Counted from the stretch's first letter, positions 44,641 through 54,681 are shown. The stretch: DNA of 64,000 bases from Sulfurimonas autotrophica DSM 16294 (GCF_000147355.1 NC_014506.1:2046001-2110000), one strand, 5' to 3'. Numbers and translations are program-made. The notes: a model not told the origin generated them from the sequence alone.

Positions 44641-45661
44641 TAAATTCCTTACCATAGTCCTTACTTAAACTATATTCTACTCTAGCTGAGTCTATTGCAT
44701 GACATGAACTGCAGCGATTAAAAGCAAACGGATATGTCCCTTTGCAGTTGTCACACACATATTCAAAACTAAGCGTTGCATTTGACTTGCCTTCAAGCTT
44801 TATAAGTACATCAAGCTCAAATATTCTACTGTCATTCACAAGTTTGACATCACCTCTTGCGGTATAAAGTTCTCGCAAATAGCCATTATTTGTAATTATA
44901 TCTAAATTCAAATCTTTTGAATCACATCTCCAGAAGAGTTCCGTCAAAAGATCACTTTTTGAACTATCAATATTTTCCCATGCAAGTTTAGTATCCACTT
45001 TAAAGAGATAATCAAACACTAAATATACAAGGTGATTGGAGTTTTTATAAATTTCCAAAAGTTTTTGTGCTTTTTCCTCTTTTGTTAAACTTTGCGATTC
45101 AAGACAATTCAAAGCATGCAGATAAGCACTTTCAAGCATAATTTCTTCGTTAAGTTCGTCCAATGGTTCAAGTACATCAAGCGCAGACTTATAATCTTTT
45201 ATATATTCATAAACAAGAAGCAGATAATGTAATGCCTCTGGTGTACGAGGATTTTTTTTCAAAATTTCTAAAAAAACATGTTTGGAACGCTCTAAAAACC
45301 CTGCTTTAAAGTATGTTTTCCCAAGTAAAAACATAGTTTCTCTGGCATTTTTTTTATTGCCGACGTTGAGAATTTCATTGTATATTTCTATACTTTTTTC
45401 ATAATCACCATTTTTATAATATGAATTAGCCAGCAACAGCCACGATTTTTCTGACAATCCTCCGCTAGATATCAAAACTTTCAGTTCATCATGAGAGGGT
45501 AATGTACGAAATTGTTGCAAAAATTTACTTATATGCTTAGAGTCTTCTTTTCTCTTATATCTTCCCCACCAATAAGAAAAAAAAGTAATAATAAATATAA
45601 TCGTAAAAAAGATTATAATTGAGAATAGAGGGTCTCGAAACTCTATAAAAAATGTATTCAT
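44615..45661 (-). CDS. LapB/YciM-like TPR protein
   Basis: A 348-residue protein. Residues about 10-30 form a membrane helix (PLFSIIIFFTIIFIITFFS). Middle TPR repeats read NSYYKNGDYEKSIEIYNEIL and FLLGKTYFKAGFLERSKHVF. The C-terminus has a rubredoxin-like pair CDNCKGTYPF and CSSCHA. This order is the LapB (YciM) layout, which regulates LPS synthesis through FtsH in enterobacteria. Its ATG overlaps the previous stop (TAATG). Confidence 0.72.
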   Translation of the reverse strand: MNTFFIEFRDPLFSIIIFFTIIFIITFFSYWWGRYKRKEDSKHISKFLQQFRTLPSHDELKVLISSGGLSEKSWLLLANSYYKNGDYEKSIEIYNEILNVGNKKNARETMFLLGKTYFKAGFLERSKHVFLEILKKNPRTPEALHYLLLVYEYIKDYKSALDVLEPLDELNEEIMLESAYLHALNCLESQSLTKEEKAQKLLEIYKNSNHLVYLVFDYLFKVDTKLAWENIDSSKSDLLTELFWRCDSKDLNLDIITNNGYLRELYTARGDVKLVNDSRIFELDVLIKLEGKSNATLSFEYVCDNCKGTYPFAFNRCSSCHAIDSARVEYSLSKDYGKEFSEENNSFQ

Positions 45662-46128
45662 TAGTTGTATACCACCAATCCGTAATCATTTTTCAAATTA
45701 TAAAAAGTTGCATCTGCAGATATTTCCAAATCTTTCATCCTGCCCAACTGCACAATAGAATTTTTATTTACTTTAATACCATATTCTCGAAAAAACTTTT
45801 TTATATTGACAAACTTGACATCTTCGACAAACTTATATTCAAACTCTGTATGCAGTTTCATTTTTTCACTGACGAACAGATGTTCATTTACATGTAACCG
45901 GTCTGACGCATATTTTATCGGCAAATAGCCTGAAAGATCTGTTAAAATTTCTTCAACATACTCATGTTTTTCTGGAAGTGTCTGTTTTTGAATAAAAACA
46001 TATTTATTATTAAGTTTTAGAGTTGGAGTATTTTTCCAATATTTATAGGCAGGATTTGAAATCCCAAGTTTTGCATAAACTTCTTTCCAAAGCCAAAAAG
46101 AGTTTAATGTATTTGGAAGATGTGACAA
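45661..46128 (-). CDS. Hypothetical protein, first gene of the lapB-rnhA-rnc-aroC unit
   Basis: A 155-residue protein from TTG 46128 with AAGGAG upstream. It has no membrane segment. N-terminal SHLPNTLNSFWLWKEVYAKL and mid YVFIQKQTLPEKHEYVEEIL are well spaced between Tyr/Phe-rich strands. I recognise no domain. It is translationally coupled to the TPR gene, so a related role is possible. Confidence 0.6.
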   Translation of the reverse strand: MSHLPNTLNSFWLWKEVYAKLGISNPAYKYWKNTPTLKLNNKYVFIQKQTLPEKHEYVEEILTDLSGYLPIKYASDRLHVNEHLFVSEKMKLHTEFEYKFVEDVKFVNIKKFFREYGIKVNKNSIVQLGRMKDLEISADATFYNLKNDYGLVVYN

Positions 46129-46220
46129 AATTAAACTCCTTACAAACTAGTATAAATATTATATAATATCTTTTTAAATAGTTTTATTAAGAAGTTTAAT
46201 TGGCAAATCTGTAAAGGCTG

Positions 46221-47285
46221 CTACAGAGCACCAGTTACAAATTTAGTCACAACAAAACCACCCACAACTAACCAAGCAAACATCACACCGGCAGTATAAA
46301 GCGGTGCAAGACCAAGCCCTTTAAACTTAGAAAATATTGTTCCCATTCCAAGTGCTGTCATTGCCATTGTTAAAAGGAAAGTATCAATTTGGTTGATTGT
46401 TCCTACAATTGCATGGGGTACCAGATCAAGAGAGTTAAATCCAGCCATTCCTATGAAATATACAGCGAACCAAGGAATCACAAGTTGTAATTTATCGCCT
46501 GCTTTTCCAGTTTTTTTAGCCTGCATAGAAAGATAAATACCTAAAATAATCAGCATTGGTGCAATCATAATAACACGTGTCATTTTAACAATCACAGCAG
46601 AGTTTGCCATTACTTCAGGAGCACCAGGAACTGAAGCAGGAACAGCTACAACCTGTGCAACCTCATGGATTGTACCACCTGTATAAATACCAAACTGCTC
46701 TGGCGTCATATGTAAAAACCCAGTTGCAGGCTCAATGATTGATGCATAAAGAACAGGATACAAAAACATTGAAATAGTACCAAAAAGAACAACCATTGAA
46801 ACCGCTACCGCAGTCTTATAACCTTCAGCTTTTAAAACAGGTTCTGTCGCCAAAACTGCCGCCGCGCCACAAACAGAAGCACCTGCTGCAGTAAGCATTG
46901 ATGTATCCCTGTCCATTTTAAACGCTTTTACTCCCAGATATGTACCGAGTAAAAAAGTTGTTGAGAGCATAATTAGTGAGACGGTAAAACCACTGAGTCC
47001 AACATCCATAATCTGCTGAAATGTTATACGGAATCCGTAAAAAACAATTGCAAAACGAAGTATCTTTTTACCGGAAAATGTGATACCTGTACCCCATGCA
47101 CTGGGGATATGATTATGCAGTGTATTTGCATAAAAAATACCCAATACTATACCAATTACAAGAGGAGAGATGCCAAGTGATTTGACGAATGATATTTGTG
47201 CTATTGAAGTTGCAGCAGCTGCAAAAATCGCAACAAAGATGATACCGTAAATAGTACCTTGTCTATTTTCTTTAGAAAATGCCAT
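46221..47285 (-). CDS. YeiH-type putative sulfate exporter
   Basis: A 354-residue membrane protein with about ten helices, in the YeiH/UPF0324 family. Signature segments are GITFSGKKILRFAIVFYGF, TAAGASVCGAAAVLAT and GGTIHEVAQVVA. Family members are annotated as sulfate exporters by weak evidence. The gene stands alone and is not linked to the sox genes here. Confidence 0.8.
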   Translation of the reverse strand: MAFSKENRQGTIYGIIFVAIFAAAATSIAQISFVKSLGISPLVIGIVLGIFYANTLHNHIPSAWGTGITFSGKKILRFAIVFYGFRITFQQIMDVGLSGFTVSLIMLSTTFLLGTYLGVKAFKMDRDTSMLTAAGASVCGAAAVLATEPVLKAEGYKTAVAVSMVVLFGTISMFLYPVLYASIIEPATGFLHMTPEQFGIYTGGTIHEVAQVVAVPASVPGAPEVMANSAVIVKMTRVIMIAPMLIILGIYLSMQAKKTGKAGDKLQLVIPWFAVYFIGMAGFNSLDLVPHAIVGTINQIDTFLLTMAMTALGMGTIFSKFKGLGLAPLYTAGVMFAWLVVGGFVVTKFVTGAL

Positions 47286-47384
47286 AAATTATTACCTTTG
47301 ATTTTAAATTTGTAAATAGAGGCGAATTATAGCAAATTTTTATGCTGAGGGGAAAATTATTTGTTTATTTGTGAGGAATATGAT

Positions 47385-47416
47385 AAAAAACCACACTCTT
47401 ATTGTGTGATTTTTTA
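47385..47416. terminator. Terminator between ccoG and the YeiH gene
   Basis: An A-rich arm with CCACAC (47385-47396) pairs with GTGTGA and a T-run (47404-47416) around TCTTATT, with one mismatch. On the minus strand it follows the ccoG stop. Confidence 0.65.
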
Positions 47417-47422
47417 TTGAAC

Positions 47423-48880
47423 CTATTTGGCGTTAAGTAGAATACTTTCTTTAGGGAAGACAAAAATTGTATGTCTTAACACAGAGATTATTTTACTTGG
47501 TTTCCCGTCTTTATCCAATGCATAAGCATGAATATTAATAGGAATAATCGTATCTTTTCTTTTGTCATCAGCCAACATTTCTGTCGTTCTCAATGTTACA
47601 ATTTTTTTCTTCTTCACATTAGGTACGACTCTAAATGGTTTTGACGGTTTTACAATTTGAATTTTACCTTCCATACCTTTTGGAGGAATAACTTCAAAGA
47701 AAAATTTCATCGGTTTACTCTCAGTATTTTGTAATAAGAAAACATAAGAGTTCTCAACTACAAATTTATTTTCTGAAGGATGTTTTACAGAGTAGAGTCT
47801 CGTCTCTTTATTAATATTTAAAAGCATATGCTCTTTTGTTGTACTCATATATCCAAGTGCGAACATGAGACCTACAAGTAAAATCATATAAGCTATGATT
47901 TTTGGACGGAAATATTTTGTTTTTCCTTTTCTCTCAACTATTTCATAATCACTGGACCATGTAACAAGAGAAGGTTTCCCAAGTTTACCCATAACAGTTG
48001 TACAGGCATCAACACATTCCAAACAGTTAATACACTCAAGCTGAAGGCCTTGTCTAATATCAATATGTGTTGGGCAAACTGTTACACATTTCTCACAAGT
48101 CGTACATTCCGCATTTGGGTCTATCGCCTGTAACTCTTTTTGTTTTGTAACAAGTTTTTTATGTCCGCCATGTTCATCATCTGTATAGATTTTTCCACCA
48201 CGATGTTCATCATAAAGAGCCATAACAGTATGTTCATCATAGAGTACCGATTGGACACGAGAGTAAGGACAAACATAAATACAGAAGTTCTCCTTTAAAA
48301 ACACAATATCATAAATCAGGAAAGCTGCAATACCAAGAACAAAGCCTATCATTGTCATATGCTCGCCAGGATTACTTAAATATTGGAAGAAAGTATCTGG
48401 CGGAATGAAATACCACATAAAGTCAGCTCCCGCAATAAGCGCTAATACTGTCCAAATTAAAATAGCAATAAATTTTTTCACCTTATTCTCAGGTTTAGAC
48501 ATGTCCGGTTCTTGCTGTTTGTTCCCGATACGTTTACGTAAATGCAAAAGTTTTGTTTCAATCAAGTCACGATAAATGACGCGAAACACAGTCTGCGGAC
48601 AAACCCATCCACAAAATACACGACCACCCATAACAGTCATACCAAAAATAGTTATAAAAAGCAGCATCAACAAAAACGGCATCAAATACAACTCTTGCAT
48701 ATCAAACTGTACAAAAGCAAGATCTAGTTTCATCTTATCAAAACTAAGCATAAAAAACTGATGCCCATTAATATGTATCCATGGAAGCCCTAAAGCAACA
48801 ATTGTCGCTAGTGCATACACATAATATCTTTTTATTCTCCACGGTGTAGGTATTTCTATACCTTTTTTTTCTTTGCTCAT
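47423..48880 (-). CDS. ccoG: Cytochrome c oxidase accessory protein CcoG
   Basis: A 485-residue membrane Fe-S protein (RdxA/FixG family) that helps insert copper into cbb3 oxidase, reducing Cu(II) in some bacteria. It has about five helices, GWVCPQTVFR, and two [4Fe-4S] motifs: CTTCEKCVTVCP and CINCLECVDAC. A C-terminal immunoglobulin-like domain follows. It is 18 nt after the resolvase-like regulator. ccoNOPQ is not here. Confidence 0.9.
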   Translation of the reverse strand: MSKEKKGIEIPTPWRIKRYYVYALATIVALGLPWIHINGHQFFMLSFDKMKLDLAFVQFDMQELYLMPFLLMLLFITIFGMTVMGGRVFCGWVCPQTVFRVIYRDLIETKLLHLRKRIGNKQQEPDMSKPENKVKKFIAILIWTVLALIAGADFMWYFIPPDTFFQYLSNPGEHMTMIGFVLGIAAFLIYDIVFLKENFCIYVCPYSRVQSVLYDEHTVMALYDEHRGGKIYTDDEHGGHKKLVTKQKELQAIDPNAECTTCEKCVTVCPTHIDIRQGLQLECINCLECVDACTTVMGKLGKPSLVTWSSDYEIVERKGKTKYFRPKIIAYMILLVGLMFALGYMSTTKEHMLLNINKETRLYSVKHPSENKFVVENSYVFLLQNTESKPMKFFFEVIPPKGMEGKIQIVKPSKPFRVVPNVKKKKIVTLRTTEMLADDKRKDTIIPINIHAYALDKDGKPSKIISVLRHTIFVFPKESILLNAK

Positions 48881-48898
48881 CTATTTTTCTCCTATAAA

Positions 48899-49534
48899 TT
48901 AATTTGGACAGATTATTGTGTTGATAACCTGTTCTTCTGCATCTTTTTGTGTATGTGTAATCAATGAACCAAAAGCCACCTGTTTTAATTCTCTGGATTC
49001 AATATAATCTTTGAGAGAACTTCTGCTTACATTTAAAAGACGTGCCATTTCACTCACACTTTTTTTCTCTCTAATATACTCTATTATTTCATTTAAATAA
49101 ACATCAAATTTAGAATTTGACCTACTGCCTTTTGGCCTGCCTATCATCCGTTTTGCATCATTTTTTAATTTTTGACGCAACTGATCCATAAGCCCTAAAA
49201 TCAACATTGCACTACTCTCTTGTGAAATTATAACAGAGTGTTTTATAATATGTACTGTATATTTATTTTTCAACAAACAACTCATCATCTGAATCAAATC
49301 TTCCATGTTTGTTGTTAAAACCCAAACATCATATATTAATAGCGTTGCTTCTTCTTTTGATTGAAAATAAGACGTCACATTCGTACGCTCGTCTAAACGC
49401 TTATTTTGTGATGTATAATCTACAAATTCATCATCTATAACAAGATTTTTTGCTACTGCATAAGAATTTATATACTGTAATTGTTCATGAGCAGATAAAA
49501 AATTCTTATCTGGGCGTATATAGACGACTGTCAT
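48899..49534 (-). CDS. Resolvase-like transcription regulator, catalytically dead
   Basis: A 211-residue protein with a serine-recombinase-like N-terminal fold (VVYIRPDKN, then IYDVWVLTTNMEDLIQMM) and a C-terminal helix-turn-helix (SVSEMARLLNVSRSSLKDYIES) after an AT-hook-like GRPKGSRS. The catalytic serine motif (RVST-like) reads RPDK and the Arg motif (LDRLGRS-like) reads LTTNMED, so strand cleavage is unlikely. A palindrome spans its own promoter. It is likely an autoregulated repressor, in a unit with ccoG. Small related genes beside ccoG are known to me only vaguely in Campylobacterota. Confidence 0.68.
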   Translation of the reverse strand: MTVVYIRPDKNFLSAHEQLQYINSYAVAKNLVIDDEFVDYTSQNKRLDERTNVTSYFQSKEEATLLIYDVWVLTTNMEDLIQMMSCLLKNKYTVHIIKHSVIISQESSAMLILGLMDQLRQKLKNDAKRMIGRPKGSRSNSKFDVYLNEIIEYIREKKSVSEMARLLNVSRSSLKDYIESRELKQVAFGSLITHTQKDAEEQVINTIICPN

Positions 49535-49563
49535 TTAACGGTTAAACCTCTCTTATTATTGAT

Positions 49564-49603
49564 TTTAATCGTCATTATACACTTATTTGACGATTAAAGT
49601 CAA
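49564..49603 (-). promoter_or_regulatory. Promoter and palindromic operator of the ccoG unit
   Basis: On the minus strand TTGACT (49603 to 49598) and TATAAT (49579 to 49574) lie 18 nt apart. A perfect 11-bp inverted repeat brackets the -10: TTTAATCGTCA (49564-49574) and TGACGATTAAA (49588-49598), centres 24 bp apart. A further TCGTCA occurs near 49622. Binding here would block RNA polymerase. Confidence 0.7.
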
Positions 49604-49736
49604 TATATATTACTATTATTTCGTCAATTTATTAAATATTTAACTTAAAAAGTGAAATTGACACCTCCAATACAGCAAATTTTATATCCAATAATGCTAA
49701 AATAATAAAACATTTAAATAAAAAAGATTTAATCTT

Positions 49737-52700
49737 ATGACAACAAAACAATACATCTTAGAAACTATTAAAAAACGTCCACTGATTATAGATGGTGCCA
49801 TGGGTACGCAGTTACAACAACGTGATGATAAAATTCCAAAAGAAGCATGGGAAGGGAATGAAGGTTGTAACGAATTGCTCAATGTGACAGCTCCTGAGAT
49901 AATGAATGAAATATTTCATGCCTACCTTAATGCCGGAGCCGATTTCATCACCACAAACACCTTTGGTTCATTCTCTTGGGTTTTAGATGAATACAACATT
50001 GCCGACCGTGCCTATGAGCTGACACGTGCCGGAGCTGAGCTTGTAAAAAAACAGTGTGAAGCTTTTTCAACACCTGAGCATCCCCGTTTTTGTCTTGGTT
50101 CCATAGGACCGGGAACCAAACTTCCATCACTTGGACATATCACTTATGATGAGATGTATGCAGGATATACTGAATTTTGTCTTGCTCTTATTGACGGTGG
50201 TGTTGATGTTTTTCTCATTGAAACTGCCCAGGATCCGCTTCAAATAAAGGCTGCTCTGCATGCCATACAGGAAGCCTGCAGACAAAAAGAGGTAGAGATT
50301 CCTATCATGGTTTCCGTTACAATTGAACTCAGCGGAACAATGCTTATCGGAACGGATGCTGAAACAATTGCAACCATTATGGAACCCTTTGACATCCTCT
50401 CCCTTGGATTTAACTGCGGAACAGGACCCGAACAGGTACTCAAACACGTAAAAACCCTAAGTGAACTTTGGGGCAAGCCGATTAGCGTTCATGCAAACGC
50501 GGGTCTACCGCAAAACCGTGGAGGCTATACTTACTATCCGATGGGACCTGATGAGTTTGTCGTACAGCAAGAAAAATTTTTAGCATATGACGGTGTGAGC
50601 TTTTTAGGCGGCTGCTGCGGAACAACCCCGCAGCATATTCGAGCGCTTGTTGACAAAGTCACAGCTATTGCACCAAAAATACCTTCGGGCTCACAACAAA
50701 ACTCTATTGCTTCACTTTTTAATACGGTACCGCTTATGCAGCAACCTGCACCTCTGCTTGTCGGTGAGCGTTCAAATGCAACCGGTTCAAAAGCGTTTAG
50801 AGAACTTCTCCTTGCAGAAAATTATGAAGGCACGCTCTCTGTTGCTCAGCAGCAAGTTCGTGCAGGAGCACATGTACTTGATGTAAATGTCGGTTTTGCG
50901 GGGCGTGATGAAACAAAAGACATGACAGAAGTAATGGCAATGTATGCCCAAAAAATTGCCCTGCCGCTTATGCCTGATTCTACCCAGACAAAAGGGCTTG
51001 AAACTGCACTTAAACATATCGGAGGCAAACCGATTTTAAACTCTGTAAATCTTGAAGACGGCGAGCCGAAATTTGATGCTGTTTGTCAATTAGCCAAAAA
51101 ATACGGTGCAAGTCTTGTTTGTCTGACCATTGATGAAAAAGGTATGGCAAAAACCGTTGAAGACAAAATCAAAGTAGCAGAACGTATTATCGATCTTGCG
51201 ACCAACCGCCATGGTATCAAAAAAGAAGATTTAGTTTTTGATGTTTTAACCTTTACACTCGGTTCTGGAGATGAAGAATATTTTAATGCAGGTATCAATA
51301 CCATTGAGGCAATTCGCCAGCTTCGTCAAAAGCACCCTGAAGTAGGCGCTATTTTAGGACTCTCTAACATCTCGTTTGGACTTGATAAAGATGCAAGACC
51401 TTATCTTAATTCTATGTTTTTACATCATTGTGTTGAGGCGGGACTTACTTCAGTTATCATTAATGTAAAGCACATCATTCCATTAAATAAGATTCCTAAA
51501 AAAGATCAGAAAATTTGTGATGATTTGATTTTTAACCGCAAACCAAACGGGGAAGCACTTTTTACCTTTATTGAGCACTTTTCATCCAAAGAAGCTGTGG
51601 ACAATAATGCCGTAGATGAAGAATACCTCAAAATGAGCAATGAAGAGAAAATTGCAAAACTTTTGATGGATGGAGACAAAGACAGAATGATTCCTCTTGT
51701 GGAAGAAGCGCGTCATAAAATAGCTCCCCAGAAAATAGTTAATGAAATTTTAATTGATGCTATGAAAGTTGTCGGTGAGCTTTTCGGTTCAGGACAAATG
51801 CAGCTCCCTTTTGTTTTGCAGTCTGCCGAAACTATGAAAAAAGCGGTAGACCATCTCAACCCCTATCTGCCAAAAGTTGAAAAAGAGACAGACACGACAC
51901 TTGTGCTGGGAACCGTTAAAGGAGATGTACATGATGTCGGGAAAAACCTTGTCGATATTATTCTTTCTAACAACGGATATAAAGTTATCAATCTTGGGAT
52001 AAAAGTAGAACTTGACAGCTTCTTGGAGACACTTGAAAAGTCCAATGCGCAGGCACTTGGAATGAGCGGTCTTTTAGTCAAATCAACACAGGTTATGCTT
52101 GAAAACTTAAATATCCTGCAGGAAAAAGGAATTAAAATTCCCGTTCTTTTAGGTGGAGCTGCCCTGACTAAAGCTTTTATAGATGATTTTTGTCGTCCTG
52201 CGTATGATGGTCCTATTTTTTACTGTAAAGATGCTTTTGACGGAGTAACCGCTATGAGCCGTATAGAAGCCGGTAACTTTGACACAAACCTGCATCCTGA
52301 TGCACCTGAAATACAACGCAAAGAAGTCAAAGAGTATACTATTCCTCCTTTGTCTGAAATAAAAATGCCTTCACGTGATGTACCTGTACCAACACCTCCA
52401 TTTTGGGGAAGACGTGAAATTAAACTGACACAACAGCAAATTGAAATGGCCTTTAAGTGGATAAATCATAAACTGCTTTTCAAATCTCGATGGGGATACT
52501 CTTCAAAAGGCATGAGCAAAGAGGCTTACCAAAAACAACTCGATGAAGTCGTCTGGCCTGCCTATGAAAAACTCAAAAAACGTTTTATTGAAGAAAAACT
52601 TTTTGAGCCGACAATTCTTTACGGCTACTGGCCGTGTAGAAGTGACAACACATCTTTGCTTGTTTTCCCTGAAAATGAGGGCTGGTTTACAGAAGAAGAT

Positions 52701-53225
52701 GTTAACCGTGAGCCGCTTGAACATATAATAGGACGTGCTGAAGAGGTCTTTACCTTCCCTCGCCAGAGGAAGAAGCCGCACCGTGCACTGAGCGATTTCT
52801 TTCATAATGACAGGCATGATGTAGTTGCACTTACCTGTGTAAGTGCCGGAAATAAAATAAGCGATGCTGAACGTGAAATATATGAGAGAGGCGATTATAC
52901 AGAGTATTACCAATTTCATGGACTCGGGGTTGAACTCGCTGAAGCTCTTGCAGAAATTGCACACAAGCAGATTAGACTCGATTTAAACATTGCAAAAGAT
53001 GAAGGCAACACGCTTGGTGATGTACGTATGAACAGGTATCAGGGAAGCCGTTACTCATTTGGGTATGCCGCTTGCCCTGATTTGGAACTCAACCGCCCGC
53101 TGTTTGATCTTTTAAAACCTGAAGAGTTTGGTATTGAACTGAGTGAAACATTTCAGATTCATCCCGAGCAGTCGACTTCAGCTCTTGTCGTTTATCATCC
53201 TGAGGCTACATATTATAATGTGTAG
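49737..53225 (+). CDS. metH: Cobalamin-dependent methionine synthase
   Basis: An 1162-residue four-module MetH. The homocysteine domain has zinc cysteines FNCG and GGCCGTTP (to about residue 300). A folate (pterin) domain follows with VGERSNATGS and DVNVGFAGRD. The cap and B12 domains have DVHDVGKN (His ligand). The C-terminal AdoMet activation domain has RYSFGYAACPDL. Full length. No B12 riboswitch was seen upstream. Confidence 0.95.
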   Translation: MTTKQYILETIKKRPLIIDGAMGTQLQQRDDKIPKEAWEGNEGCNELLNVTAPEIMNEIFHAYLNAGADFITTNTFGSFSWVLDEYNIADRAYELTRAGAELVKKQCEAFSTPEHPRFCLGSIGPGTKLPSLGHITYDEMYAGYTEFCLALIDGGVDVFLIETAQDPLQIKAALHAIQEACRQKEVEIPIMVSVTIELSGTMLIGTDAETIATIMEPFDILSLGFNCGTGPEQVLKHVKTLSELWGKPISVHANAGLPQNRGGYTYYPMGPDEFVVQQEKFLAYDGVSFLGGCCGTTPQHIRALVDKVTAIAPKIPSGSQQNSIASLFNTVPLMQQPAPLLVGERSNATGSKAFRELLLAENYEGTLSVAQQQVRAGAHVLDVNVGFAGRDETKDMTEVMAMYAQKIALPLMPDSTQTKGLETALKHIGGKPILNSVNLEDGEPKFDAVCQLAKKYGASLVCLTIDEKGMAKTVEDKIKVAERIIDLATNRHGIKKEDLVFDVLTFTLGSGDEEYFNAGINTIEAIRQLRQKHPEVGAILGLSNISFGLDKDARPYLNSMFLHHCVEAGLTSVIINVKHIIPLNKIPKKDQKICDDLIFNRKPNGEALFTFIEHFSSKEAVDNNAVDEEYLKMSNEEKIAKLLMDGDKDRMIPLVEEARHKIAPQKIVNEILIDAMKVVGELFGSGQMQLPFVLQSAETMKKAVDHLNPYLPKVEKETDTTLVLGTVKGDVHDVGKNLVDIILSNNGYKVINLGIKVELDSFLETLEKSNAQALGMSGLLVKSTQVMLENLNILQEKGIKIPVLLGGAALTKAFIDDFCRPAYDGPIFYCKDAFDGVTAMSRIEAGNFDTNLHPDAPEIQRKEVKEYTIPPLSEIKMPSRDVPVPTPPFWGRREIKLTQQQIEMAFKWINHKLLFKSRWGYSSKGMSKEAYQKQLDEVVWPAYEKLKKRFIEEKLFEPTILYGYWPCRSDNTSLLVFPENEGWFTEEDVNREPLEHIIGRAEEVFTFPRQRKKPHRALSDFFHNDRHDVVALTCVSAGNKISDAEREIYERGDYTEYYQFHGLGVELAEALAEIAHKQIRLDLNIAKDEGNTLGDVRMNRYQGSRYSFGYAACPDLELNRPLFDLLKPEEFGIELSETFQIHPEQSTSALVVYHPEATYYNV

Positions 53226-53246
53226 CCAAAAAAATACTTTCGCAAG

Positions 53247-53933
53247 TTAAGAACTAATTTCTTCTGCTCTTTGCAGCTCATCCAAATAATCTGACATTGA
53301 ATCATCCGGATCGTTGTTCACTATTGCATATAAGCCGATAGTATTAAGATGCTCTTTATCTGCAAATACTTTTGAAGCATTCTCCCAGTTAATGTGCTCC
53401 CAAAAACCATCAAGATATTTTGCTCTTTCATTTTTATAATCAAGATAATAAGCATGTTCCCAGACATCACATGTAAGCAGTGGTATTTCATTGTGTGCTA
53501 TTGGTGTTTGGGCATTGGAAGTGTTGAGTATTTTTAAATGTTCATGCTGATCAAGTACAAGCCATGTCCACCCTGAACCGAAATTCGTCAGTGCGGCATT
53601 TAAAAATGCCTCTTTGAATTTTTCCATACTGCCGAAAACTTCTGTAATTTTTCTAAGCAGTGCATCTGAGGGCGTGGTTGCAACAGGAGAGAGACAGTTC
53701 CAATAAAAGTTATGATTAAAGGTTTGTGCAGCATTATTAAATATGGCACCGTCTGACTGGGTGATGATATATTCCAAACTCATTTCTTCATACTCAGTAC
53801 CTGTAATCAGTGCATTAAGTTTGTTTATATAACCTGCATGATGTTTTTCATGATGATAAAAAAGTGTTTGTTGGGTTAAAAAAGGTTCTAATGAATCCAT
53901 GTCATAAGGTAAAGCCGCTAATGTATGTTGCAT
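53247..53933 (-). CDS. sodB: Superoxide dismutase (Fe/Mn type)
   Basis: A 228-residue enzyme. Metal ligands are His in FYHHEKHHAGY, His in FNHNFYW, and Asp and His in DVWEHAYYLDYKN. The sequence GSGWTWLVLD is typical of the Fe/Mn family. The metal is inferred to be iron by similarity to SodB of the phylum. It has a ~20-residue C-terminal extension. Confidence 0.93.
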   Translation of the reverse strand: MQHTLAALPYDMDSLEPFLTQQTLFYHHEKHHAGYINKLNALITGTEYEEMSLEYIITQSDGAIFNNAAQTFNHNFYWNCLSPVATTPSDALLRKITEVFGSMEKFKEAFLNAALTNFGSGWTWLVLDQHEHLKILNTSNAQTPIAHNEIPLLTCDVWEHAYYLDYKNERAKYLDGFWEHINWENASKVFADKEHLNTIGLYAIVNNDPDDSMSDYLDELQRAEEISS

Positions 53934-53989
53934 AATAAACTCCTTTTGTTATATTAAATTATTATACAGCAAAATTTAAAAATGATTCT

Positions 53990-54655
53990 TTAATGATCAT
54001 ATTTAGTAAAATTATTATATTTAATCATCTGATTAAGAACTTTTATATAGTCTGGTCCCATTTCAGAGTACTTATCCAAACCTGAAGTTATTTTATAAGG
54101 GTCATTGCAAAGTAAACGTAGTTGACGGAACTTACTGTATGCCTTTCCTTTAGCCATCATTTCACAATAGGCACGTATTGAGTCTTCAATCGTATCAAAT
54201 TTTCTTAACCATACAGTTTGTTTACCACCTCTTTTTTCACCTGCAGCAATGCGTGGTTCATTTGTATTTGAACTCCAGATCCCAAAAACATTATTTGCCT
54301 CCCTAAAAAACCTTGAGGTTGCCCATGAGCTTTCCATCGCTGCTTGAGCTAATGTGATACTGACAGGATGTGGTTTTAATCGTGCCAATAGATCTTCATC
54401 GCTTTTAGCCTTATACTTTTTTTTCAATAATTCAATCTCTTGAGTATTTGTTTTATTTTGAATATATTTTGCAATTCTTTCATACCTCTGCATCAGTTCA
54501 TCATGCACCTTGCGCACGGTCGGCACCAGTAATTTTATAAATCTTTTTTTTCTCTCTTTAACTGACATCTGATGTACAGGCGCTTTTACTGCTTCTCGCT
54601 TTGCAGTATTATTGTTTTCGTTCAATCCAAAAAGAGACAAGCTCATACATGACAA
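53990..54655 (-). CDS. Bax-like N-acetylglucosaminidase domain protein
   Basis: A 221-residue protein of the glucosaminidase (Bax/mannosyl-glycoprotein endo-beta-GlcNAcase) family. The catalytic region is LAQAAMESSWATSRF with the conserved Glu, followed by NNVFGIWS. A short hydrophobic N-terminus (MSCMSLSLFGL) may be a lipoprotein signal. It is likely a peptidoglycan hydrolase. It lies 26 nt after a small membrane protein gene. Confidence 0.78.
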   Translation of the reverse strand: MSCMSLSLFGLNENNNTAKREAVKAPVHQMSVKERKKRFIKLLVPTVRKVHDELMQRYERIAKYIQNKTNTQEIELLKKKYKAKSDEDLLARLKPHPVSITLAQAAMESSWATSRFFREANNVFGIWSSNTNEPRIAAGEKRGGKQTVWLRKFDTIEDSIRAYCEMMAKGKAYSKFRQLRLLCNDPYKITSGLDKYSEMGPDYIKVLNQMIKYNNFTKYDH

Positions 54656-54681
54656 TAAGATTAATTTGATTACTTATCCTT

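Noticed and set aside
49535-49736. B12 riboswitch ahead of metH
   Set aside because: The region lacks a B12-box-like element and is taken by the palindromic operator and AT-rich sequence.
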